The notes under the pieces: model-generated | Database searches by the model: none | What the model was told of the DNA's origin: nothing | What the model saw: only the letters and a program-made list of their open reading frames with translations | Position numbers and translations under genes: made by a program | In this document: piece by piece, positions 1 to 6,325 of the stretch | Layout: every line of letters begins with the position of its first letter | Numbering within the stretch: position 1 is the first letter of the stretch | NCBI GenBank assembly: GCA_937998635.1 | Contig: CALLDA010000168.1 | Coordinates: 1-8,408 of the forward strand | Reading direction: 5' to 3' | Origin: an uncultured Pseudomonadales bacterium | GTDB lineage: Bacteria; Pseudomonadota; Gammaproteobacteria; Pseudomonadales; Porticoccaceae | Length of the DNA stretch: 8,408 bases

Positions 1-110
1 CTTAAGGTGACTTCTTCCTTTTCGCCGCTACAGGCAGCTAGTGTCAGCACCAATGTTATGGCAGCAATAAAAGCCGCAGGTACAGCAATCAGTTTCGCTT
101 GTTTCATCAT
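1..110 (-). CDS. Lipoprotein, N-terminal fragment (runs off the left edge)
   Basis: Only the first 36 codons are in the window, so the mature protein and its function are unknown. They encode a classic lipoprotein signal peptide: a short basic N-terminus (MMKQAK), a hydrophobic core of about 18 residues, and a lipobox LAAC with the lipidated cysteine at residue 27. The mature part begins CSGEKEE; serine at +2 would, by the E. coli rule, favour the outer membrane. Two ATG codons stand side by side (108-110 and 105-107). The Shine-Dalgarno GGAG lies 4 nt before the first and 7 nt before the second, so the second is equally or more likely to be the true start. The gene is divergent from the phosphoribosyltransferase at 218, and a consensus -10 box for it sits in the spacer. 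The signal peptide is certain; the family is not assignable. Confidence 0.85.
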   Translation of the reverse strand, partial: MMKQAKLIAVPAAFIAAITLVLTLAACSGEKEEVTL

Positions 111-152
111 TAGACTCCGTCGTTCACAATGGCTAGCCAAAAATCAGCGCGC

Positions 153-181
153 ATTATAGCGCTATTCACCACCTTTGGTGA
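153..181 (-). promoter_or_regulatory. Candidate sigma70 promoter for the lipoprotein gene
   Basis: On the minus strand the -10 box is a perfect TATAAT (plus-strand 153-158). A weak -35, TCACCA (plus 176-181, 3 of 6 matches to TTGACA), lies 17 bp upstream. Transcription would start near 146, giving a leader of about 36-39 nt with the GGAG ribosome site. Two inverted repeats overlap the boxes: AGCGC-8 nt-GCGCT (146-163), centred on the -10, and TCACCA-4 nt-TGGTGA (166-181), covering the -35. This arrangement would suit a repressor, but no regulator is identified. Confidence 0.45.
166..181. repeat. Inverted repeat TCACCA-CCTT-TGGTGA in a divergent promoter region
   Basis: Perfect 6-bp arms with a 4-bp centre lie between the divergent lipoprotein and phosphoribosyltransferase genes, directly over the candidate -35 of the lipoprotein promoter. 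It could be an operator or a small hairpin. Six-base arms can occur by chance, so function is only suggested by position. Confidence 0.3.
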
Positions 182-217
182 CAAAGCCATAGGGAAATTT
201 AAACAGGACAGGCACCC

Positions 218-799
218 GTGGAAAGCAAAATATTTATCAGCGCCAACGAACTGCTAGAGGATGCTTTTGAGCTGGGCAAGCAAGTACTGGACAGCGGCTT
301 TCAGCCGGATTTGATTGTCGGCATCTGGCGTGGTGGCTCCCCGATAGCCATTGCCATCCATGAATTACTGAGCCTGGCTGGGGTAGTTGCAGATCATATC
401 CCGGTACGCTCGCTGCTCTACAGCGGCGTTGACCAGCAGCGGGCGAGCGTGGAGCTTTGCGGGCTGGAATATATCGCTGAACGCAGGGGGCAATTCGAGA
501 AAATACTTTTAGTCGATGACGTTCTCGATAGCGGTCAAACCCTCGCTGCGCTGATTAGTAATATTAATGCTCTCTGCAGCACCACTGACACTAATAATAA
601 ACCCAGCGTTCTACCCGAAATTCGCATCGCAACCCCCTGGTACAAACCTCAACGCAACAAAACCGAACTGAGTCCTGACTACTACTTGCGGACCACCGAT
701 GCCTGGCTAGTCTTTCCCCATGAATTATGCGGTATCGATAAATCAGAATTGCTCGCCCATAAGCCCGGTATCGATAGAATAAAACAGCATCTTAGCTAG
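218..799 (+). CDS. Phosphoribosyltransferase, type I fold (COG2236-like)
   Basis: A 193-residue cytosolic protein of the type I phosphoribosyltransferase fold, which joins or removes a base on 5-phosphoribosyl-pyrophosphate (PRPP). The PRPP-binding loop is clear at residues 96-109 (ILLVDDVLDSGQTL), with two adjacent acidic residues followed by DSGQT. An upstream loop at about 33-44 (VGIWRGGSPIA) matches the pyrophosphate-contacting loop. The segment WLVFPHEL at 163-170 resembles the conserved C-terminal WxxFPWE stretch of the COG2236 group, which lies close to xanthine/hypoxanthine enzymes. The length is normal for the group. The start is GTG, supported by AGGA 9 nt upstream, and no better ATG exists. 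The base used cannot be told from sequence; purine salvage is the usual guess. It is divergent from the lipoprotein gene and convergent with the CoA-transferase, so it is probably transcribed alone. Confidence 0.9.
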   Translation: MESKIFISANELLEDAFELGKQVLDSGFQPDLIVGIWRGGSPIAIAIHELLSLAGVVADHIPVRSLLYSGVDQQRASVELCGLEYIAERRGQFEKILLVDDVLDSGQTLAALISNINALCSTTDTNNKPSVLPEIRIATPWYKPQRNKTELSPDYYLRTTDAWLVFPHELCGIDKSELLAHKPGIDRIKQHLS

Positions 800-857
800 T
801 TCCCAACAGGCTAATTTTGCTCAAAGTAAGAACGATCGCGAAAAATGCAATTCGCTA

Positions 858-2087
858 CTATGCATCATCTACCAAAGCGCCACCTTCATATAAGGCCATG
901 ATTTCCGCCTCGCTACGACCCAACAGGGAACTCAATATCTCTCGGTTATGTTCGCCAAGCCCCGGCGCGTGATAGTCCGGGTTAGCTGGGTACTCTGAGG
1001 TTCTGATCGGCATCCCCGGAATTATAAATTCTCCCCCAAGGGCATCTTTCACGGTTCTCACTGTGCCCCGTTCGACTAAATGAGGATGGGTCAGGGTTTG
1101 CTCAACGCTCAATACCGGTGCACAGGGTAAGTGGTTAGCTTCGAGCATTTCTATCACCGCATCGACGCTGTCGAAGCCTGAAAACCAATCTTCAATCAGG
1201 GCGATCACCTCATCTCGTCGCTCAAGACGCACTGCGTCGTTGGCGTAACGCTCGTCTTCAATCAAATCCAGTCGCCCCATGGCTTTACATAAGTCCTTCC
1301 AGTGATGCATAAATGCCATCATGATAATGTCACCACCCGGCCCCTTAAATATCCCGGCCGGACAAAGATAAGATAAATGCCGCCCTGAACGACTCGGTTT
1401 GATCGCACCATCGCTACCGCTGGCCTGGTGAACATTGACTTCATGACAGTGGTAATAACAATCTAATATGGCGATATCCAGATGCTGGCCGCGCCCGGTT
1501 CGAGCACGATGCAGGAGAGCCGCAGCGATGGAAAAAGCCCCATGAACACCGGTGCTGACGTCACCAATACCTGCCAGGGGAATATAAGGCGAGTCTTCTG
1601 CCTCACCAATCATTGAGGTAATACCCGAATAGGCCTGAGCGATATAGTCATAACCCGGCTTGCCGGAAAGCGGGCCGGTCTGACCGAGAGCCGAGATGGA
1701 ACACAAAATAATATCTTCCTTAAGTGCGCGGAGGTCGTCATAACCAAGACCCATGTCGGCCATTATTCCGGGTTTGAAATTTTCAACCACCGCGTCACAG
1801 TGGGGCACCAGGTCTTTAACGATGGCCATGCCTTCCGGGGTACGGAGATTTACACAGACGCTTTTTTTATTCAGACTCTGCTGAATAAGGTAGAGACTGC
1901 TATCACCGCGCAATTTGGATATACCCCTCACCATATCCCCTGACGGAGCGGGTTCTATCTTGATCACCTCAGCGCCAAGCTCGGCAAACATGCGGCTACA
2001 GGTGGGACCCGCCAGGGCGCGGGTGAGATCAAGAATACGTATTCCAGTTAGCAAATGTTCGTTGGGTGTGGATTTGGATGCAGGCAT
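858..2087 (-). CDS. Family III CoA-transferase (CaiB/BaiF family)
   Basis: A 409-residue enzyme that moves coenzyme A between carboxylic acids through an aspartyl-CoA intermediate. Visible family marks, in order (numbered from the 2087 start): the N-terminal GIRILDLTRALAGP near 15-28, the VENFKPG loop at 101-107, GYDYIAQAYSG near 146-155, and GDVSTG at 175-180, whose Asp176 aligns with the catalytic aspartate of formyl-CoA transferase. A C-terminal small-domain segment LPCAPVLS follows near 320-327. Length is typical. The in-frame ATG at 2117 would add ten residues (MRLTIMEDTV) but has no ribosome site. The ATG at 2087 has GGAAG 8 nt upstream and puts the domain at the usual distance from the N-terminus, so I prefer it. 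The substrate is unknown; this family includes formyl-, carnitine-, bile acid- and other dicarboxylate-CoA transferases. It is divergent from the thioesterase at 2204, hinting at shared acyl-CoA metabolism. Confidence 0.9.
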   Translation of the reverse strand: MPASKSTPNEHLLTGIRILDLTRALAGPTCSRMFAELGAEVIKIEPAPSGDMVRGISKLRGDSSLYLIQQSLNKKSVCVNLRTPEGMAIVKDLVPHCDAVVENFKPGIMADMGLGYDDLRALKEDIILCSISALGQTGPLSGKPGYDYIAQAYSGITSMIGEAEDSPYIPLAGIGDVSTGVHGAFSIAAALLHRARTGRGQHLDIAILDCYYHCHEVNVHQASGSDGAIKPSRSGRHLSYLCPAGIFKGPGGDIIMMAFMHHWKDLCKAMGRLDLIEDERYANDAVRLERRDEVIALIEDWFSGFDSVDAVIEMLEANHLPCAPVLSVEQTLTHPHLVERGTVRTVKDALGGEFIIPGMPIRTSEYPANPDYHAPGLGEHNREILSSLLGRSEAEIMALYEGGALVDDA

Positions 2088-2145
2088 GACAGTATCTTCC
2101 ATTATTGTTAAACGCATTGATTAATTATTAGGGCGTAGATGAAGA

Positions 2146-2159
2146 GTAGAATCCTCTAC
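2146..2159. promoter_or_regulatory. Candidate operator, inverted repeat GTAGA-ATCC-TCTAC
   Basis: Perfect 5-bp arms around a 4-bp centre sit in the short spacer between the divergent CoA-transferase and thioesterase genes. Just downstream, TTGAAA (2161-2166) could be a -35 for the thioesterase, but no good -10 follows at the right distance. A TetR- or LysR-type site would fit such a position, but no regulator gene is in the window and short arms may be chance. Confidence 0.3.
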
Positions 2160-2203
2160 CTTGAAAGTCCACCAACATTAAATAAACACGGGGAGTTGAA
2201 GTT

Positions 2204-2629
2204 ATGTCGGCAGCGGAACATCACATATGGGCGATATTGCGGGGCGAGGTGCCACCCGCGCTGTGTAGCCAGTTACTGGGGATAACTATTCTTGAGGTCA
2301 CACCTGGCGGCGGCAGAATGAAATTTCAATATCAGCCCACCGAGGCCATGACCAATCCAAAAGGCTTTGTACAGGGTGGCTTCGTAAGCGCTATGCTCGA
2401 TGACGTTATGGCCCCCGCGCTGATCAGTACCTGCCCACCCGACACCTCCATACCCACGCTGGAAATAAAAACCAGTTTTATCAAGGGCGTTAAACCCGGC
2501 CCGGTTATTGCTGAAGGCTGGATCGTGCAAAAGGCTCGCACGATAGGGTTTATGGCTGCGGAGCTCACATCAATGAACGGCGAATTACTGGCCTCGGCTT
2601 CAGCGACTTTTCGGATAATCACGCCATAA
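2204..2629 (+). CDS. PaaI-type hotdog-fold acyl-CoA thioesterase
   Basis: A 141-residue single hotdog domain of the PaaI/YdiI kind, predicted to hydrolyse acyl- or aryl-CoA thioesters in the cytosol. The core signature is at residues 51-67: NPKGFVQGGFVSAMLDD, where a glycine pair caps the central helix and Asp66/Asp67 lie at the position of the usual catalytic acid. PaaI proteins typically have HGG; here it is QGG (Gln57). I recall QGG versions in related proteobacterial thioesterases, so this is probably a subfamily trait rather than loss of activity. The beta strands follow as expected, with SASATFRII near the C-terminus. The ATG has a strong GGGGAG 8 nt upstream. It lies 92 bp before the sirtuin on the same strand with no evident terminator between them, so cotranscription is possible. 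The substrate is unknown. Confidence 0.88.
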   Translation: MSAAEHHIWAILRGEVPPALCSQLLGITILEVTPGGGRMKFQYQPTEAMTNPKGFVQGGFVSAMLDDVMAPALISTCPPDTSIPTLEIKTSFIKGVKPGPVIAEGWIVQKARTIGFMAAELTSMNGELLASASATFRIITP

Positions 2630-2721
2630 GAATTACGTAGCACCAAAGTGATTTTTGACTATGCTGTTATTAACACGACCCATGCAAAACGCTTGCAAAA
2701 TAATCTCCAGGAAATAAGCCA

Positions 2722-3543
2722 ATGACTGACAACATCATAAATCACCCCTCAGCTAACATCTCAAAGAGCTCCTCAAATAACACAGCAACTAACACCGAAA
2801 ATAATGTCGCCCGCCTAAAAGCTATGCTCGATAAGTGCCAGCGCGCCGTCGTATTTACCGGCGCCGGGATTAGCACTGAATCCGGCATACCCGACTTCCG
2901 CAGCCCTGGAGGAATCTGGAGTAAGCATAAGCCCGTGGATTTCAGTGAATTTGTTGCTTCTGCGGATGCTCGACGAGATGCCTGGCGACTTAAACTCATG
3001 TTTGATAAAGATATGAAAAAGGCTGAGCCAAATCGTGGTCATCGTGCTATTTCAAAGCTGGTAGAGCTAGGTATCGTCAGCCATGTTATTACTCAAAATG
3101 TCGATGGCCTTCATCAACGCTCTGGCGTACCGGACGCAAAAATGATTGAACTGCACGGCAACGCCACCTATGCACATTGCCTGGATTGCGGCCAGCGCTA
3201 CGATTTGCAGTTGATTAAAGAGAACTTTGAGCGGGATGAAAGCCTGCCGGTTTGTGATCATTGCGATGGCCTGGTTAAAACGGCCACCATATCCTTTGGA
3301 CAGGCTATGCCTCAGGACGAAATGGTCAAAGCTCAGGCGGCTACGGTCGCCTGTGATTTATTTCTGGCGATAGGCTCTTCCCTGGTGGTTTATCCTGCAG
3401 CAGGATTTCCATCAGTTGCTAAACGCAATGATGCTCAGCTTGCCATTATTAATCGCGACCCCACCGATCTTGATGATATCGCGGACCTGGTTATCAATGA
3501 CGAAATTGGACGGATACTGGGGGGTGCAACAGGTATCGAATAA
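2722..3543 (+). CDS. Sir2-family NAD-dependent protein deacylase (sirtuin)
   Basis: A 273-residue sirtuin that removes acyl groups from lysine using NAD, yielding nicotinamide and O-acyl-ADP-ribose. Motifs in order: GAGIS at 47-51, GIPDFR at 55-60, TQNVDGLH at 124-131, catalytic His145 in ELHGN, four zinc cysteines (C153, C156, C178, C181), FGQAMP at 192-197, GSSLVV at 218-223 and INRDPT at 243-248. All catalytic and zinc residues are present. The Tyr-x-x-Arg pair that marks CobB/SIRT5-type desuccinylases is not seen at the matching place (DAWRLK, about 86-91), so deacetylation or another short-chain deacylation is more likely; this rests on an alignment by eye. The first 28 residues are rich in Ser, Asn and Thr and probably disordered. 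Starting later at Met35 is possible, but AGGA lies 9 nt before the ATG at 2722 and nothing comparable precedes the later one. It follows the thioesterase in the same direction. Confidence 0.94.
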   Translation: MTDNIINHPSANISKSSSNNTATNTENNVARLKAMLDKCQRAVVFTGAGISTESGIPDFRSPGGIWSKHKPVDFSEFVASADARRDAWRLKLMFDKDMKKAEPNRGHRAISKLVELGIVSHVITQNVDGLHQRSGVPDAKMIELHGNATYAHCLDCGQRYDLQLIKENFERDESLPVCDHCDGLVKTATISFGQAMPQDEMVKAQAATVACDLFLAIGSSLVVYPAAGFPSVAKRNDAQLAIINRDPTDLDDIADLVINDEIGRILGGATGIE

Positions 3544-3605
3544 TGGCAGCTTTAAACTCAGTAGCCCTGGAAGTTAGCAGCAATGGAAATCGCTAGCCCC
3601 AGGAA

Positions 3606-3619
3606 CCAGCGGCCGCTGG
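3606..3619. repeat. Perfect 14-bp palindrome CCAGCGGCCGCTGG
   Basis: Two 7-bp arms meet with no spacer, between the convergent ends of the sirtuin and the broken exporter gene. Further inverted pairs surround it (CCTGG at 3566-3570 with CCAGG at 3599-3603). No T-run follows on either strand, so it is not a standard intrinsic terminator. It might halt or bound the two convergent transcripts, or bind a protein; only the symmetry is certain. Confidence 0.5.
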
Positions 3620-3643
3620 GAATCAGTAAGGCCTGAAAACTAG

Positions 3644-3656
3644 CAAACTCAGTTTG
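3644..3656. repeat. Inverted repeat CAAACT-C-AGTTTG
   Basis: A near-perfect 13-bp palindrome (6-bp arms around one base) just beyond the 3' end of the exporter pseudogene. It overlaps the first copy of the tandem repeat at 3650-3681, so both may come from the same local duplication. No T-tract accompanies it. Confidence 0.4.
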
Positions 3657-3681
3657 GCAGGTCTTCAGTTTGACAGGTCAA
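3650..3681. repeat. 16-bp direct tandem repeat over the exporter stop codon
   Basis: CAGTTTGGCAGGTCTT (3650-3665) is followed at once by CAGTTTGACAGGTCAA (3666-3681): 13 of the first 14 bases match, then TT against AA. The TGA stop of the exporter remnant (3665-3667, minus) falls on the junction, so the second unit encodes the last codons and the first unit is its non-coding echo. It looks like a small slippage or duplication event. Confidence 0.6.
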
Positions 3682-4165
3682 TAGGCTTACTAACTATTTT
3701 CTCCCGTGCCGCTTTTAACCTTGGGCCCAAAAACCACCGGGCCAACGCGGGCATGACGATAATCGCACCGAGCATATTTACCACGAACATAAAAGTGAGC
3801 AAAATTCCCATATCCGCCTGAAATTTAAGTGGCGCAAAGATCCAGGCACCGACACCTACGCCTAACACCATACCGGTGAAAATTATCGGTTTGCCAGTCA
3901 AACGCATCGCGTGATAACAGGATTCAGACAGGGTTTCGCCCCGATCAATATAATCGTTCATGCGGCTGTAAATATACACCGCGTAATCGACGCCAACACC
4001 AACACCCAAAGCTACCACTTGAAGCGTATTGACCTTCAGTCCTATACCCAAGATACCCATCAATGCATAGCAAAGTATAGACACCATAGACAAGGGCAAA
4101 ATGATACATAGCATGCCCCCGAAGGAGCGGAAGGTAATGAGCGTTAACAAAATAATTGCCGAATA
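3665..4165 (-). pseudogene. C-terminal remnant of RND/MMPL-like exporter copy 1
   Basis: This is the rest of the exporter that starts at 6100, in the same frame, after the TAA at 4166-4168. It encodes the last transmembrane bundle of the RND fold: LTLITFRSFGG at the first helix end, then GVGVDYAVYIYSRM, whose Asp-Tyr pair (codons 705-706 of the joined gene) matches the proton-relay pair of MMPL proteins, then TGKPIIFTGM and a final helix ending in PALARWFLG. It aligns without gaps to the C-terminus of the second exporter (6342-8408). The first usable start would be a TTG at 4148-4150 with no ribosome site, so independent translation is unlikely. The remnant is well conserved, with no other stop, so the break is recent, is an artefact, or the product is somehow still made. 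The last codons lie in a 16-bp tandem repeat. Confidence 0.85.
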
Positions 4166-6100
4166 TTACCATAACATTATCGGTAGCTGAGCTTCTTCTA
4201 CGGCAACATTGGTCGCGGCGATAATGCCGACATTACCCGCCGCTAGTCTCGGCCTGAATTGTTCTTCCGGGAGAGCGGGTTGAAATGCCTTGATACCAGC
4301 GATGATGGTATCGATAGTTTCTGCCTTATGATCTATCGTGTAAATATTAAGTGGCATTGCACTACAGGGAGCATTCATAAACTCATCGCCACCAGCGCCC
4401 ATATGATAAAGGCTAGAGGACAGTGAAGCCGAATTTCTCGACAGCTGGTACCACCGAGGGCTGCCTTCACTGTTGGCCGAGAGAATCAATTTTTGATTAT
4501 CAACCAGCGATTTAACCGACTGTACTCCCGGTAAGTTTCTGACATGCCAGGCCAGGCGATCCAATTCCTCCATCACCTCGTAATCAACACAGGCATTTTC
4601 TTTAGATTCGACCATCACCGTGAGTTTATCGACACCGACTGAGAAACGTTCAGTAATCACCCGGCTATCGACGTTGTAACGGGCGTTTTCTCGAAGTTCG
4701 GGGATTCCGGCCTGGGAATCACCTATCTTCAGATCATTATTTTTAACCATGCCCCAGGCCGTCAGGGCTATGCAGACAACAACAATAACGGCCGCTGGTT
4801 TAGTGTGACTCAATGCCGCAAAACCACGCCATATAGGGTCTAGCTTTTCTTCACTAGCCTTCTGCCTGGCTCGCAATTTATCGAGGTTAGCGACTTTGAT
4901 GTAGGACAGTAAAATCGGCAAAAGTACCAGGTTAGTAAATATAATTGCCGCCACGCCCAACGTCGCGGCAATGGCCATCTCACGTATAATGCCAATGTCT
5001 ATCAATAAAACCGTAAGAAAACCCACCGTGTCACTGATAAGCGCAATAATACCGGGGATAAATAGCGCCTGAAATGCGCGCTTTGCCGCAATAAGCGGCG
5101 CAACACCTGCCGCCTGCGCCGGTGCCGGCACGATCGGTGTGCCATCATCATCCCAGGCCCCGCCGTACATAATTTCATTCAACCAGGCGCTGATCTTTTG
5201 GACGCCATGACTGACGCCAATAGAAAACACCAAAAATGGCACCAGGATGCTCATAGGATCGAGGCCGAAACCCATCAAAGGCAATAAGCCCATCTGCCAG
5301 ACAACGGCCACCAGGCCACTCAAGAGCGGCAGGATAGTGGCTAAAATTAGTCTTGTGTAAATATATAAAAATATTGCTGTAAAAAAGAATGTAACCGCGA
5401 AAAACAGCATCACCACCCGCGCGCCTTCTGCTATATCGCCGGTTGATTTTGCAAAGCCGATAATTCTTACTTTAATGGCGTCCGTTTCCACAACATCTCG
5501 AATCTTAGCCTCCATGTCAGCGGCTATTTTCTGATAATCGAGAGGTTCCCGCGTGCTTGGATTAATATCCAGTAACTCGGTACGGATCATCGCACCAGAA
5601 AAATCGTTGGCAACCAGGCTACCGAGTCGACCCGATTTAATAATATTATTACGAATTATTGGAAACCACTCTTCGGTAGGACGGAATTCAGCAGGCACCA
5701 CATTGCCCCCCTGAAAACCATCTTCAACCAATTCGATAAAACGCACATTGGGTGTGAGTATGGAGGTAACCGTGTGCCGGGCGACGCCGGGCAGAAAAAA
5801 CACCTCTTCATTAGCCTTTTTTAAAGCACCAAAAAACTCTTTGGTGAAAATAGTGCCTTCGTCCACCGTCAGCGCGATAATAAGCTGATTACCACTGCCA
5901 AACTCATCGCGATATTCCACTAAAGTCTGCAAATATTCATGCTCAAGAGGCAAGAGCTTCTCGAAACCCGCTTCCATACGCAAGCTTGATGCGTGATAAG
6001 CCATAAACACGCTCGTCAATAAAAAAACGAGCAAAATCGGAATACGATTAGCAAATAGCTTAGTTTGAAACCACTGAGTAATTTTTTGTCGCTGCGACAT
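4166..6100 (-). CDS. RND/MMPL-like exporter copy 1, truncated by in-frame TAA
   Basis: An inner-membrane RND-superfamily transporter (COG1033/MMPL-like predicted exporter, often tied to lipid or hydrophobic compound export). As read, it is 644 residues; without the stop it would be 811. The order is: helix 1 at about 19-36; the first periplasmic loop to about 227, containing VEDGFQGGNVVPAEFR (125-140); a helix bundle at about 229-400 with FSIGVSHGVQ at 292-301; a further helix near 434-452; and the second periplasmic loop with GDSQAGIPELRENARYN (460-476). The product ends at IMLW, inside the next helix, so it loses the second bundle and the Asp-Tyr pair and is probably inactive alone. The ATG at 6100 has AAGG 9 nt upstream. 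Codons 643-647 look frame-shifted relative to the paralogue, so the stop may result from two compensating indels. The substrate is unknown. Best read together with 3665-4165 as one broken gene. Confidence 0.88.
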   Translation of the reverse strand: MSQRQKITQWFQTKLFANRIPILLVFLLTSVFMAYHASSLRMEAGFEKLLPLEHEYLQTLVEYRDEFGSGNQLIIALTVDEGTIFTKEFFGALKKANEEVFFLPGVARHTVTSILTPNVRFIELVEDGFQGGNVVPAEFRPTEEWFPIIRNNIIKSGRLGSLVANDFSGAMIRTELLDINPSTREPLDYQKIAADMEAKIRDVVETDAIKVRIIGFAKSTGDIAEGARVVMLFFAVTFFFTAIFLYIYTRLILATILPLLSGLVAVVWQMGLLPLMGFGLDPMSILVPFLVFSIGVSHGVQKISAWLNEIMYGGAWDDDGTPIVPAPAQAAGVAPLIAAKRAFQALFIPGIIALISDTVGFLTVLLIDIGIIREMAIAATLGVAAIIFTNLVLLPILLSYIKVANLDKLRARQKASEEKLDPIWRGFAALSHTKPAAVIVVVCIALTAWGMVKNNDLKIGDSQAGIPELRENARYNVDSRVITERFSVGVDKLTVMVESKENACVDYEVMEELDRLAWHVRNLPGVQSVKSLVDNQKLILSANSEGSPRWYQLSRNSASLSSSLYHMGAGGDEFMNAPCSAMPLNIYTIDHKAETIDTIIAGIKAFQPALPEEQFRPRLAAGNVGIIAATNVAVEEAQLPIMLW

Positions 6101-6143
6101 TAATCCCTACCTTTTTAAGTATTTCATATCAAGCCAACAAATA

Positions 6144-6180
6144 GACAAGGGCGGCCATAATATATCGGCCATATATTGTC
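6144..6180. promoter_or_regulatory. AT-rich repeat cluster upstream of exporter copy 1
   Basis: CGGCCATA occurs twice with a 14-bp period (6152-6159 and 6166-6173), in an AT-rich stretch flanked by inverted GACAA (6144-6148) and TTGTC (6176-6180). It lies 45-80 bp upstream of the exporter start at 6100, where a promoter and operator would be expected. On the minus strand TGGACA (6177-6182) and TATTAT (6157-6162) resemble -35 and -10 boxes, but their 14-bp gap is too short, so no firm promoter is called. Confidence 0.3.
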
Positions 6181-6306
6181 CAGCATTAAGGCTTGTACTA
6201 GAGAATTACGTGGATCTTTAGCAGTTTATTCTTGGGCAAGCATGAAATAGTGAGTTGTTTGAATAACGTAAATAACGCCTTACAACTACTCCGTGTCAGC
6301 CACTAC

Positions 6307-6317
6307 GCCGATACGGC
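6307..6317. repeat. Small inverted repeat GCCG-ATA-CGGC
   Basis: Four-base GC arms around a 3-nt loop, 8 bp beyond the 12-bp hairpin at the end of exporter copy 2. With that hairpin it forms a pair of stem-loops at the 3' end of the upstream transcript. On its own it is too short to be significant. Confidence 0.25.
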
Positions 6318-6325
6318 TTACCTTA

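Noticed and set aside
838..855. GCGAA-8 nt-TTCGC as a terminator between convergent genes
   Set aside because: The stem is only 5 bp with a large loop, and no proper T-run follows. It is too weak to call.
1915..2124. Plus-strand open frame antisense to the start of the CoA-transferase
   Set aside because: It shadows a clear family III CoA-transferase, with no motifs or ribosome site of its own.
2273..2646. Two minus-strand open frames across the thioesterase
   Set aside because: Both lie opposite a well-supported hotdog thioesterase and look like nothing known.
2642..2656. CAC-CAAA-GTG followed by a T-run as a terminator after the thioesterase
   Set aside because: A three-base stem is not enough; readthrough into the sirtuin gene is as likely.
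2742..3261. Three minus-strand open frames across the sirtuin
   Set aside because: They are antisense to complete sirtuin motifs and have no independent support.
4166..4168. TAA as a recoded sense codon or programmed readthrough site
   Set aside because: TAA is the normal stop of the thioesterase and sirtuin here, and no recoding element was seen. Mutation or sequence error explains it better.
3945..4172. A 75-codon minus-strand frame starting at an ATG that overlaps the exporter stop
   Set aside because: It runs through the conserved exporter 3' part in the wrong frame. Only its first few codons (MVIF) matter, as evidence for a local frame slip.
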